Shown piece by piece: positions 44,711 to 56,460 of a DNA stretch of 64,000 nucleotides (position 1 is the first letter of the stretch; every line of letters starts with the position of its first letter). Below the pieces are notes generated by a model, which did no database searches, had not been told where the DNA came from, and saw nothing but the letters and a program-made list of their open reading frames with translations. Source of the DNA: Rehmannia glutinosa. Its lineage: Eukaryota; Streptophyta; Magnoliopsida; Lamiales; Orobanchaceae. The stretch is from NCBI GenBank assembly GCA_016081115.2, contig CM071936.1:82210978-82274977 (forward strand), read 5' to 3'. Both the position numbers and the translations under genes were made by a program.

Positions 44711-45025
44711 CTCCCTGAAATCTACTACAATACCACCACTGCTAATATTACGAAAATGCCACCGGATCCGCGGGTCAGATCCGTCTAATAGATCAAACCC
44801 GTTAGACGGTCTGACTGGAGTTTTTGTGATATTTATATGATATATTAAAATACCAAATAATACATATTTAGACACTGGAAATATCGTGTGCTATTTGAAC
44901 TCTTTTCTCTCAAACATTCGCAATTGACAAATCCAATTCTCTTTCTCACCACGAATACTTTGAAGTCCTTCACTTTGTCACTCGCCAATCATAATTCATA
45001 GTTGAACATCAACCCAGCTTCCAAA

Positions 45026-47106
45026 ATGGGCCACCGCGAAACCGCTGCACAATCACCGCCACACATTCTCATATTCCCCATACCACTTCAAGGCCACGTG
45101 AACTCCATGCTCAACCTGGCGGAGATCCTCTGCCTCTCCGACCTCCACGTTACCATTCTCCTCTTCGACCATATTCACAGCCGCCTCCTCCGCCACGCCG
45201 CCCTCCAGTCCCGCTTCTCCGGTTACCCCGGCTTTCGGGTGGCAACAATCTCCGATGGCCTCCCCGCCGATCACCCCCGGTCGGGCGAGCGCATCTTGGA
45301 TAGTGTCAGGAGCCTTAAGGAAGTCGGTGGGTCACAGTTCCGCCACCTGATGGAGTCGACTGATGGGCTTAGTGAAGGCGGCGATAGGAGGCGCGTGAGC
45401 TGCCTGATTGTTGATGGCGCGTTGAGTTTTACTATTCCGGTGGTTGAAGATATGGGGATTCCTTATATCTTTTTCAGGACGATCAGCGCGTGTGCTTTCT
45501 GGGCATATTTCTGTATTCAAGATATTATCGATGCCGGCGAGCTCCCTTTGAAAGGTACCCCTTTCCTAGTCCCAAAATAAATAGTATTCTTGTGTTTTGG
45601 GGGAGGGGGGCTATTTTGTGGCTAATCAAATAAATTATTTATATAATAACCATTAAAGGTTTTACTAAATTTTATTTAAAAAGCAAATTTTTAAGTAATT
45701 AGTGTCAAGACTTGTAACTTCGAAGGACAAACCAAGAAACTGAACTTATATTAAGAGATAAGTTGAAATGTGGTTATCTGCAATTAATACGTGGTAAAAA
45801 ATCTTCGAATAATTTTGCAGAAATTTCGGGCGACCATGAAAGTAAAGATAAAGCTTGCAACTTGTGGACATCACCAAGCAAAAATTATTTGATGAACGTA
45901 TTTAAGATTTTGCTAATCCAATTGTGTTTGGCACAAATACTAGTTTATTTTGTCAGCAGACTATTTTACTAGTAAATGCAATAAGATATCTTCAATACAA
46001 TCAACTGTGTTTCATGGCATCAATAAGTTAATTTCTATTTGCTTTCATAAGCTTTAGGACTTGCATATATCTAGGATAATGCATACCAAATTTCATTTGC
46101 CAAACCTCTAATTGTCACTATTTCTGATTCAGGTAAAAATGAAGATAAATTGGCATACTGGAAAAGAAAAGATATGGACTTAATGGTAAAAAGTGTGCCG
46201 GGAATGGAGACGATTCTCTGTCGACGTGACCTTCCACAATTTTGTCGAGTAGAAGATATCGATGATCCTGGCCTCCAAACCATGAAAACAGAGACTAGAA
46301 TAACTACTCAAGGCATAGGATTCATACTCAATACATTTGAAGATTTGGAAGGTCCGATTCTCGATCAAATCCGTAAACACATTCCTAATTTGTATTCCAT
46401 TGGGCCTCTCCATGCACATTTGAAAGCCCATTTGGATTGGAAAGGAATGGAGTCATTACAACATCATTCAAGCAGCTTTTGGGAGGAAGATCAAAGCTGC
46501 ATGGCCTGGCTGGACTCTCAGCCTGTAAATTCTGTGATATATGTGAGCTTTGGAAGTATTACATTATTGACTAGGGATGAATTGTTGGAATTCTGGTATG
46601 GGCTGGTGAATAGTGGGCAAAGATTCTTATGGGTCATAAGGCCCGATTCTATTATCGGGACTGAAAGTGGGAATCCGAATAAGAATATTCCGGAGGAGTT
46701 AGAGGAAGGTACAAAGTCGAGAGGGTACATGGTGGGATGGGTGCCCCAGCGGGAAGTTTTAGCCCATCAGGCTGTTGGTGCATTTTTCACACACAGTGGG
46801 TGGAATTCAACTCTAGAAAGTATTGCGATCGGCCTGCCAATGCTTTGCTGGCCTTATTTTGCCGATCAGACGACAAATAGTAGGTTTGTAAGTGAAGTGT
46901 GGAAGATTGGATTGGACATGAAAGATACTTGTGATAGAATCTTGATTGAGAAGATGGTTAGGGATATAATGGAAGTGAGAAGAGATGAATTCCTGGAGAG
47001 GGCTCATAGTTTGGCGATTTTGGCGAGGAAGGCTATTTCTGAAGGGGGATCGTCTTACTTTAATTTGAACCGATTGATGGAGTTTTTGAAGTCGACAGTT
47101 TCATGA
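45026..47106 (+). CDS. UDP-glycosyltransferase, UGT709-like, two exons
   Basis: Family-1 glycosyltransferase, cytosolic, UDP-sugar dependent. Exons 45026-45554 and 46133-47106 with GT and AG borders, phase 1, give 500 residues. The N-domain has FPIPLQGHVNSMLNLAEIL with catalytic His at residue 24, PGFRVATISDGLPADHPRSG, and Asp at about 130 (IVDG). The C-domain has SVPGMETILCRRDLPQFCR, YVSFGS and a PSPG box from WVPQ (46738) to DQ (46869) with THSGWNS. These blocks resemble UGT709C2-type 7-deoxyloganetic acid glucosyltransferases of iridoid biosynthesis. The substrate is inference. It is only distantly related to the two UGT76-like genes. The frame is complete. I chose the ATG at 45026, the first in frame. 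Confidence 0.88.
45555..46132 (+). other. Phase-1 intron of the UGT709-like gene
   Basis: 578 bases, starting GTACCC and ending GATTCAG. AT-rich, no other feature seen. Confidence 0.8.
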
Positions 47107-47434
47107 ATCAGCTGATGTTGCAGCTATGTCTGCTATAGGATGTGCTTAAAATGTGTACTTCTTGTTAATCTTCAAAGTATTCTTGAAATTAACATGCAAA
47201 ATCATCCGGAAGCCCTATCAAAGAGTGGAGTTTCAATGCCGGTATTATTAGTATGAATAAAAAAAATGAAATGATTCAATAGCAAAACTGATGAGTATTT
47301 GAAGAGTTGAGTCCACAGAAATCTTTATGTGCAGATACAAGTTTTGTGTGGTCCAATCACGCACAATGAAGGTACTGTTGTATTCAGCCAAAACTACTAT
47401 TTTGGCAAATGAAAATCTTGAAAGCAAATTTCTT
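47107..47434. other. 3' flank of the UGT709-like gene
   Basis: No gene. It ends with CAAATTTCTT (47425-47434), the left target duplication of the following element. GAATAAAAAAAATG at about 47255 could serve in polyadenylation. Confidence 0.5.
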
Positions 47435-48625
47435 GGCAAAAATGTTTTTTTCGTCCACTAAGTGAACGAGTTCAGAGATTTAGTCCATACTTATAAAAAA
47501 AATTGAAATTGGTCCACTAAGTGGCAAAAATTTGGACTTTTAGTCCACTGACCGGCTACAACAGGTAAAAGTGACCTGCATCCTATGTGGAATTTGTTTT
47601 TTGCTTTTTTTTTTAGGGAAGGAACTTTATTTTGTTTATAGGGCATCTTGGAGGGAAACAATGTATTTTCAATGTAAATTAGATAAAAAAAATATAAGAT
47701 ACATTATGATTATGAATAAAATGTTAATAAAAAATAAAATATTTTAATTGGATAAATATATTCGAAATTATAAAATAAAATAATTATTTATGTCATAAGT
47801 TTAAATTGCTTATTAATAGTAGTATTTTTAAATACTGGACCTAAAATATAGAAAAGTATATTTTATTCAACTAGAAATAAAAATTTATTGTGGTAAAAAG
47901 AAAATAAAAAATATTTAATTACTACTCTTTCATTATTAAAAAATAAACTTCGATTCAAACTTAAAAATTATAACAAAAATAATAAATAAATATATATTGA
48001 AAAATCTAATATTGGAAATTAGTATAAATTATTACTTTAATAAAATTATTTCAGAGAATCTTATCATAATATTTATATAAAAAATGTATAACATATAAAT
48101 ACATTAATACAATTCCATTTAATTTTAAATTTATTACATTTCTGTTTTTCTGAAATCAAATGAAAAAATGTTATAAAAATATTTGAAATACATTGAAGTT
48201 GTATAAAATTTGATTTTCACAATAAATGAAAATACAATTACAATAAAATAGATTTGTATATTTAATTTAATTATAACATACAACGAAATAAATAGATTTT
48301 TTTATCTCATAGTTTATGAAGATTATTTTTCCAAAATACGAAAACTGTATTGAGATTTGTAAAAACTTATGTTCAATTTATTTATACTTTTAATAAATTT
48401 ATTTCAAAACAAATAATGCAGGTCACTTTTAAATTTATACTTTTAATAAATTTATTTCAAAACAAATTCCACATAGGATGCAGGTCACTTATACCTGTTA
48501 TAGCCGGTCAGTGGACTAAAAGTCCGAATTTTTGCCACTTAGTGGACCAATTTCAAAAATTTCTGTAAGTGTGGACTAAATCTCTGAACTCGTTCACTTA
48601 GTGGACGAAAAAAAATATTTTTGCC
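47435..48625. mobile_element. MULE-type non-autonomous transposon
   Basis: Long inverted repeats of about 165 bases (47435-47600 and 48460-48625) begin GGCAAAAAT, with a shared inner CGTCCACTAAGTGAACGAG. They are flanked by the exact 10-bp duplication CAAATTTCTT (47425-47434 and 48626-48635). Long TIRs with a 9-10 bp duplication fit Mutator-like elements. The interior is very AT-rich, without a transposase; near the right TIR a block of about 40 bases (TTTATACTTTTAATAAATTT) occurs twice. Confidence 0.75.
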
Positions 48626-48820
48626 CAAATTTCTTCATTATATGGGGACCAAACAGCAAGCAGTAGCTAGCAGAAACGAGCAGAAGCAGAACAAATTCTT
48701 ATATTTTGTCCTTAGAAGGACAATTATAGCATTCAACGGCTCCCCACATGCTCTAGTACTAATCTAGCTTCTAGACATTATAAAATTCTGCATGAGCATA
48801 ATGTTCTATTATGTCTATTG

Positions 48821-50330
48821 TGAATACATTATTAGAACCGTGTATTTTTACACGTTTTATTAATCTTTCTTAATTTTGAAAATATGGATTTTAATTAAAG
48901 CCTTTTGCCTTTCTTGGCTATCATAGGATTTATTAAATAAGGAAAGTTGAATTGTAAAAGGATTGTTTTATAACTTGACTCTCAAGTTTTGTTTGGATAT
49001 GGGAATATCTTATTCCTTGATATTTTAGGCCATGTTGATAAGGAAAGATTCTAGATGATTCTTTGTTTGTGTATATCTCTCTTACCATATTTGTAGGGAC
49101 TTGGAGACTTGGATCATCTATATAAAGAGACGTGAAGTCGTCCCTAAAAAATTCAGACACGCAGAATTACGAGTTTAGAAAGAAGAATGCACGAGAGTTC
49201 AAACAAACATCGAAATACTGCATAGATCAAAGTGTTATCCGAAATGTTATTGCTATTCAGCATAACACCTTTGAATATTGTGTGTCTTTGTTTCAAGATT
49301 TTTTTGTCCATCTTTGTTTTTGTTTAGAGATCTGAATAGTTTATATTCATATGTTTTGGAAGAGTTGTTATACACTTCTAGATATACTCATAGATAAGAG
49401 TTTTAATAGGTTTTGTACTAGTGGAGTTATTCGAGTTGTGGTCTGTAATCGATACAATCAACTAGTGAAATTTTTGCCCTGTTGGCACATTTGCAAGTAT
49501 ATTTTTACTTGCAGACAAATTTTATTTCTGTGTCCTTTAGTATCCTCTGTGAGTTGGTATAAGTGTTACTGGCACTTATAGCAATACTTTGAACTGTGTG
49601 CTTTATCCTTGAATATTGGGACCTTTAAAACTTTCAATTGGCATCTAGAGCCAACACTTGATTTCACTAGGTGTTGATCCTGCGTTTGAGCAAGTGATGG
49701 ATAATCAAGCGTCTGCCATGTTTCGTCCTCCAATGCTTGATGGAACAAACTACTCTATTTGGAAGTTAAATATGCGTACTTTCATTAAATCGATTGATGA
49801 GAAAACTTGGTGAACTGTATTAACTGGATGTACTCCTCCAAAGATCATAGACATTGACGGGGACTTCATAAACCATAATGAAATAAGTTGGTCCAATGAT
49901 GATGTCCAACTGACCAACCATAATTCAAAAGCTCTCAATACTATTTTTGGTGTAGTAGACTTTAATATGTTTAAAATTATCTGCAACTATTCTGCAGCCA
50001 AAGAAGCATGGGAGGCTTTATAGAAACATTGTGAAGGATCTGCGAGTGTTCGTCTCTCTAAGCTATGACACTTGATGGTTAGGTTTGAAAATCTTAATAT
50101 GGAAGAAGATGAAGACATCAGAACGTATCATGGAAAATGTTGTGATATTGCGAATGAATCTTAATCTCTGGGTGAACCTATTTCAAATTCGAGATTTTTA
50201 GTAAGATGATAGATTCCCTGCCTGAAAGATTTGATGTGATAATTGCTGTTGTTGAAGAATTATCAAATATCACTACATTGTGACTTGATGAGTTAGTTGG
50301 GATCCTCAAAACCTGGGAACTCAACTTTGC
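48821..50330 (+). mobile_element. Decayed Copia element, 5' part only
   Basis: A TATA-containing LTR (CTATATAAAGAGACG at 49116-49130) ends about 49636 and is followed by TTGGCATCTAGAGCC (49638-49652), a worn tRNA-Met primer-binding site. A gag relic follows. The left LTR edge is a guess at a TGAATAC string. At about 50330 the sequence changes abruptly to an inverted Athila fragment. There is no pol and no second LTR. Confidence 0.55.
49697..50320 (+). pseudogene. Copia gag relic
   Basis: It starts MDNQASAMFRPPMLDGTNYS, then IWKLNMRTFIKSIDEKTW before the first stop, and NSKALNTIFGVVDFNMFKII and AAKEAWEAL further on. These are typical blocks of the N-terminal Copia gag domain. At least five stops. 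No function. Confidence 0.75.
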
Positions 50331-50333
50331 ATG

Positions 50334-52373
50334 AAGTTCGCAAGATGAGAGTTGGGATCCTCGGATGGAAAACCCCCAAACTAATTCTGCTGGACCATCG
50401 AAATCAGTGTTGGCTTCAGCTCGAAATTGTTCGCTTAATCGGGACATTGGCAATTCCACCATAGTTGCGATTTGTCTGTGGGCGAAAGTAATCGCGAATA
50501 TCTTGCTGCTGGCCTGCCTGAACTTCTGGTATCGGTAACTCATTAACGACCATGTTGATCCCGTTGTTACCTCCTTTATTGGCTCTGTTATTATCTCCGT
50601 TGTTATCTTCCACATCCCCCATAGTATAATCTTGATGTTTTTCGCCTGTTTAGTAGTTGCACTAAGTCGCCTAACAAAAGCCTCAACCTCCGGTATGAAT
50701 GGTGTTAATTCTCTCTGCTTCAAGCGAGTGTTCATGCACTACCTGAACCAACTAAAAGAAACAAGTCAAACACAGTAGGAGTAGAATTAAACAAACAATA
50801 AAAAGAAAAAATGTCTAAATTAAAAATAATTCTATTTATCGCAATATTAATACTATAAACTTAATTAGTCCCCGGCAATGGTGCCAAAAACTTGTTCGCC
50901 TTATTTTTAGCTTCACCGAAAGTGTATGGTGTAGTTTGTAGAATAGGGTTAGCAAGGTCGAATCCACAGAGACTAATAAATTAATGTACTAAGTATTGAG
51001 ATTGTAATAGTCTTATTTTTATCTAGACGATCGAAATTGGATGATAGGTTTATAAAACTAAGACAACAATTTATCATAAAAAGACAAAGTAAGAGTTGAT
51101 TGAAACATCAAGGAGATGAATGAATTCCAGGGTTATGGTTTCAATTAATATCTCTCTTGTTATCTGATTAATCAAAACCAAAGTTATCATTATTCTTCCC
51201 TATAAGACAATCACGAAAGTATTTTATCCTCTCTCTCGAGATGTATATAAAAACGTTGATTGGATTATCTATGCTAGCATCTCTACTCAACATAAGATAT
51301 CCAACTCCCAAAAGCACAAAAGATTAATAATCCTCACAAATATTTACAGACTTCTCAATCATGCAAATATTCATGTCAAGTACTCAAAGATCTAGTATTG
51401 AAACTCATCTCTCGAATTATGAATCAATACATCAAAACAAGTTAAACTAAAGACCTTTTTATAAAACAAGAAATAAAACAGAGTACTCGAATAGGGTTTG
51501 AAAATAATAACTTCAATTGCAATTAAACATCAACCAAAAGTATCCATTAACCTACTCCCAAACCCGGGAATCACAAGGTGTTTAGCCAGACATGGGAAAT
51601 AAATAATTCATAGACAAATTATTCAAGTTCATATCTAACTAATTGAAATTAAAAGATACTATAGAATGAGAAAACTCAGGGATGTCGATGATCTCTCGAT
51701 CTATCTTTAATCCTCAAGCGTGTGGTTGCGACCTCGATCAATCTCTCGAATCTTCTGGTAGAAGGTTGCTCTTTTCTCTGCTTTCCAGGGCAAATATCAG
51801 TGTCTCCTTGTTTGGGGCCGCCTCGTCTCTATTTGTACTCCCGTTGGGTCAAAACCTCTTTAGAATTTGTCAAACCCTAAATTTCCCGCACAAACGCACA
51901 GGTTGTGCGCTGCACGCAAGACCAACCCATGCGTCAGGCCGTATACATTGTCTTTTGCTGAGTTGATGCACGTGCCGTGCGTCCTGGAATGACCAGGTCG
52001 TGCGTCCTACCGTAGGATCATTCTTCCCTGATGATGGCGCACGGGCCGTGCTATAGATGCACGCCCTGCCCGTGCGCCCCTGCTAAGGATGTATCTTCTT
52101 CGTTCCTTTTCGTTTCTTGCCCGGTTCGTCTGACTTCTTCTTTATTCAACTCCAAACATCACATATTCGCTCGACTATTGGCGGTCCTTTACCGCAATGC
52201 TCCAATTTATCACCAAAATGCTACAAATATTATTTAATTCCTACAAAACGAGCAAAGCGTAATACTTTTTCCACTTTACAAGAATATAGCCCATTTTACT
52301 CAAGTAATGCATGCATATCAACTTATTCTATCCACAATTAAGCCCAAAATACATGCAAAACTCATACCAATCA
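50334..52373 (-). mobile_element. Athila fragment: gag start plus one LTR
   Basis: Same family as 18722-39383. LTR 50893-52373 (1,481 bases, TGTTCGCC to CCAATCA), a primer-binding site on the minus strand just left of it (TGGCACCATTGCCGGGGA, about 50871-50888) and the first 400 bases of gag (ATG 50735, MNTRLKQRELTPFIPEVEAF). The rest is missing; the break at about 50330 joins the Copia relic. This LTR is clearly more diverged than the 18722/37902 pair. Confidence 0.8.
50893..52373 (-). repeat. LTR of the Athila fragment
   Basis: Third copy of this LTR family in the window. Its GC array (51886-52080) has GCACGTGCCGTGCG, GCACGGGCCGTGC and GCACGCCCTGCCCGTGCG. Confidence 0.85.
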
Positions 52374-52575
52374 CTCGCAGTGTAAAGTTGAATTATTGCT
52401 AAAGAGTGTTTTGTAGGTATAGCGGTATGCATTAAATGTATTGTGGCATGAAACATGTGAATTTTGGTTTGAACCGCGACATGAAAATATTGTACCGCAG
52501 TACACAATGAAATTACATTGTGTACCGGGGTACACATATTTTGCAAAATATATTGTATCGCGGTACAACTTCCCT
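52374..52575. repeat. Repeat with GTACCGCGGTAC-type palindromes, left part
   Basis: Words such as TGTACCGGGGTACA and GTATCGCGGTACAA recur. The block continues after the CACTA element at 56245-56460 with TGTACCGCGGTACA (56247-56260), GCGGTACAC and TACCGCGGTA. It is probably part of an older LTR with its own palindrome type. Confidence 0.5.
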
Positions 52576-53126
52576 CACTACAACATAAGTGACTTTATAT
52601 AACACAAAAATTGTAGCACTTTTTATATAAGGTACTTTATGTAACACATGTTTGTAACACTTATTACATTATAATATTTATGTAACACTTTAGTAGCACT
52701 TTACCAATATGTAACACTTATATGTAACTGTTTGAAATAAGTAACACTTTTTAAGTAACATTTTTTTTCGTTAATTTTTTTGTAACACAAGTTGGTATCA
52801 CTTTAATTAAACAATACTCCTTGTAACACTTTATCAATTAAGTGGTAATGATTTTTTGGCTCCATTTTGGTAATATAAAATTGTATCGCTTTTTCTCTCA
52901 AAAACATTATGTCGTTTTAATTAATAAGGCTAACAATTTTTTAATTAATTCATCGATATCACAAAATTAGGTGAAGACAAAAACAACAGCTAAAGCATAA
53001 AATTGTAGATATCATGAACATATTTTTTCCTGATTTCACTATTTTATAAAATCGCATCAGTCTAAATTTTAGAAAAACAAAAACATCAACGTTTTTACTA
53101 TTAATATGAAATAAGACAATAAAGTG

Positions 53127-53390
53127 TCAAAGGGATAATTCTTATTTCTCAGATGTTATAACAGAGTGCAAATGTTTGTTAGGTGATTTACAAAATGTGT
53201 CTTGTGTTTTTTGTTCGGATATCAACGAATGTTGTTGCCCATGTGTTAGCTAGAGCGATAAGTTCTATTTCTGATGTCCAACAGTGGATTTCTGTTCCTC
53301 CTTTTATTTATAACGAATTGCAGTTCCATCTGCTTTTTTAATGAAACTTCTTTACTTTGATTTCAAAAAAAAAAAAAGAAGAAAAAAAGG
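53127..53390 (+). mobile_element. 5'-truncated LINE tail nested in the CACTA element
   Basis: It is flanked by CAATAAAGTG (53117-53126 and 53391-53400) and ends in an A-rich tail (53368-53388). It encodes the end of the LINE RNase H domain: SDVITECKCLLGDLQNV and, after a shift, NVVAHVLARAISSISDVQQW. Confidence 0.8.
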
Positions 53391-53410
53391 CAATAAAGTG
53401 CCTAGCAACT

Positions 53411-55599
53411 TAAAAAAATTGTAGTTCAATTTCACCCCTCATTTTTTCACTCCCATGCCTTGACCTAATTTTCTGCTCTCATTTCTCCTCACGTTTTCCT
53501 CCTCCGACGTTTAGTCTCGCTGCCGCCACCACCACAACTTGTTGTCGTCGCCGCCGTTCGGGAATAATCCCTAGACTTTGCAAGTTCCCTAGTACCTGAT
53601 TTCATTAAATTCTTTCAGTTCCCCCCAATTTCTCCCTCCTTCGAACGTCCCCACTTCCGCCATCGGTCGGAGTCCACAGGTGTGCCTCTCCCCTCACCTA
53701 GATTAGATGGTGTTAGTAGAAAATTAGTTGATTTCTTCTTATTTCTGAAACTCAATTTGGTTTGAATTCTTGAAATTTTTTAAGTTTTTATTGTTATCAC
53801 TTATTTGTGTATAAAGATGAAATAGAATGCCCGATTGGTTGAAGTTTTTGTTTTACTGTAACTGGTGTTCTTCCTAAATCTTTTATACTCTACTTTTGAA
53901 CTCTTTGGAACTGCATATGTGCTTTGATGGATTTAGATTACTTGGTTTATATTACTTTGAACAGAGATCTTGTAGGTAAAATTTATTTGGAAAAATATTC
54001 TAGAATTTATGCATTGTGAGATATAAACTTGGTAGTGGCATGTTTGTGAATTATGAACTTTGAGTAAGAGGTGGTCGTGATATCAACTTGGAATCACAGC
54101 TTGCAGCCGGAGGTGGATTGGATTTGAGGATATATCACATCTATAGTTTATTGAAATGGTGATATTTTAAGTTTATCAATACTCATACTGATCATGATAT
54201 TCAGAACCAAGAAAAAATAGAATGACTTTGTTCCCAAGTGGAACCTAATTATTTTATGTTATCATACATCTTATTATCCTCTTGTTATATTCTCCATCTT
54301 TGTTGCTGTACATGATTGTATTCGCATAAATATAATTATGTTGCTTCTTTTTCTATTGTTGTACATATCATAGTCTAGATCCTTCAATGTGTTTTGAGAT
54401 GATGTATCATGTCAAAATTGTTCGGATTTACATAGGATGTTTGATGCATGTTTTACTCATTTGGTTTCCCCTGTTAGTGGTTTTTGGTCTTGACAGTGCA
54501 AGGAGCAATGTTTTTACCACTTTCAAGTGTTTGAGATAGAAATATAACTTTAATTAAATATTTTATATTTCATTCATTTGTTCTGGAGTTTCTTCCAAAT
54601 AATTTCCTACTCTTTGAATTTTTCTTTATCCACTAAGAATTCTATGCATCTTGTATAATCTGATAGTGAGTAACTTAGGGACTACATTTGGAAACCTATA
54701 GTTCTTTCGGTGTTCTATTTGTTATTTTTATCTTGTTGTGAATAGATGATTGTGAAGCCATGTCCCCGCACTGTGATGTGCAGGAAATACACTAAGTCTG
54801 ATTATCACTCACAAGGATGGAATGTTCAAAGCATTAAAATTGTAAACTGAAACCAAAATTATAAAGCTTTTGTTTTGTAATGGATAATCTGAAACCAAAG
54901 CTTCACAGTTTTTGCTTTTCTATTTTCGAGTAATTTATTTAATATTTATTGTCTTGTCTGCTCCTGAAGCCTTAGGTTCCTGCATTCACGGTGTCACAAC
55001 TATCTGAGGAATGGATGTTCTTCAGGAGAAGGCAAATGCATTGGCAGTAACTCAACATGTTCATAAACTTTTTCGCAGGTTTTCACTAATTAATATTCTT
55101 CTTTTTCAGGCATTGTATTTTGTTGACCATAAATATTTGAAACTATGTTTTCATTTTGATCAACATGTTAGCCTACTTGCTCTACATTTAAAAATTGTTA
55201 TTATATGATTTTGTGCTCATTAAATATAGATTTATATTTTTGTTGGTATGCAGGGTGGAAAAGAGGGACTTTCTTGTTGATTGGGAGAATGGGAATGCTG
55301 GTGGTATTAGTTGAACATTGTACTTTGTATAATTTTGTTTGTTGGTAGAATTAGAATTCAAATTGAGTTTTTAGTTTCTTTATAGAAAGCAATCATTGTA
55401 CTTTTTGGTAATATTTGTAATCACACTCGCTTATTTCTATGGCTACTTTTGCAACTTGTATTATGGATATAATCTAATTATTGTTGCTAATGTTGATAAT
55501 TTTACTATTTATATTCCTCTTCGGTTAATTTTTCTTTATGCATTATATTAAATAGACATCAATTTTTGTTAAAAGAAAACTGATGTTAGTAAAACTAAT
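53411..55599 (+). other. Interior of the CACTA element, possible captured gene relic
   Basis: The base composition changes to CT- and GCC-rich sequence at 53440-53700, like a plant 5' UTR or first exon with CACAGGTGTG near 53680. After about 1.2 kb of AT-rich intron-like DNA there is a short stretch 54975-55078 (MDVLQEKANALAVTQHVHKL) ending at a GCAGGT boundary, and another 55254-55315 (VEKRDFLVDWENGNAGGIS then stop). I do not recognise the protein. It may be host gene exons or remains of the element's own gene. Confidence 0.35.
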
Positions 55600-56460
55600 A
55601 GACAGCGGTTTGGAACTATTGTCTTCAATAGAAAAGACTGGTGTTTTCACAGATGTAAAAAATCAATGTCGATTATAGGAGACATCGGTTTGACAGTTGT
55701 CTAAGTCCCCGTTTAACATCGGGGATTTAACAAAAAATTCTTTTTAATAGACATCGGTTTTAAAACAATGTCTATTAGAGGACAATCATTTGTTTTAAAA
55801 TGATGTAAAACCGATGTCTGATTGTAATAGTTATATAAGTGTTACATAATCACTCTAAAAGTGATACATGTGTTAATTTAAAAGTGATACGTAAATATTT
55901 GATAAGTGCTACGATAAATGGTTCGGAGTGATACAACTACTTGATAAGTGATACCATAAAATCAAAAGTGCTTTAAAAAAAGTGTTACATTTTGACAAAA
56001 AAAGTGTTACTTAAAATGTCATATGCAACATTTTATAAGTGTTACTTCAAAGTGATACATTAGAGGATCTAATGTAACATTTAGAAAAAGTGTCACTAAA
56101 AGCCACCAAAAGTGATACCTTAGACTATAGGTAGCACGGGCAACTGCATCACCTATCAAAGTGTTACCTATTGTCTATAGTAACATTTTATGGCTATTAG
56201 GTAACATTTTTTGGGTGTTACCTAATGTAACTTATGTTGTAGTGCCTGTACCGCGGTACAGGGTTGTTTTGTACCTAATGCGGTACACGTTTCAGAACCG
56301 TTTCTTGATTTCTCTTCGGTTCTTACCGCGGTATGGCTTTGTGTACCATGGTACAACTCTTTTCTCAAAATGTTTCTTCCATTTTCTTCATTCTTTGGTA
56401 CCTGACTACCTATTACAACTTTGATATACAACTTCAACAATAATTTTGACTCAATTTACT

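Larger units (their letters stand above)
43583..44820. mobile_element. Non-autonomous TIR element carrying gene fragments and a minisatellite
   Basis: Inverted ends of 22 bases (43583-43604 and 44799-44820) differ at one position; their core is GTCAGACCGTCTAACGG. A second inverted copy of the core follows the left end (ATCCGTTAGACGGGTC, 43610-43625). Similar sequence flanks both ends (AGTTTTTGT...ATATTTATA at about 43552 and 44819), possibly an old duplication. Inside are a PMS1-like exon, a CT microsatellite and the CTAATACTTTTC minisatellite. The superfamily is not clear. Confidence 0.5.
52576..56244. mobile_element. CACTA (En/Spm) element, non-autonomous
   Basis: The ends are CACTACAACATAAGTGAC and, inverted, CACTACAACATAAGTTAC, flanked by the 3-bp duplication CCT (52573-52575 and 56245-56247). 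Subterminal regions (52600-52920 and 55840-56235) are dense in TGTAACACTTT and its inverse, as expected for transposase-binding repeats. A second repeat type (GACATCGGTTT, ACCGATGTC) fills 55600-55830. No transposase is seen. A LINE tail (53127-53390) is nested in it. Confidence 0.88.
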
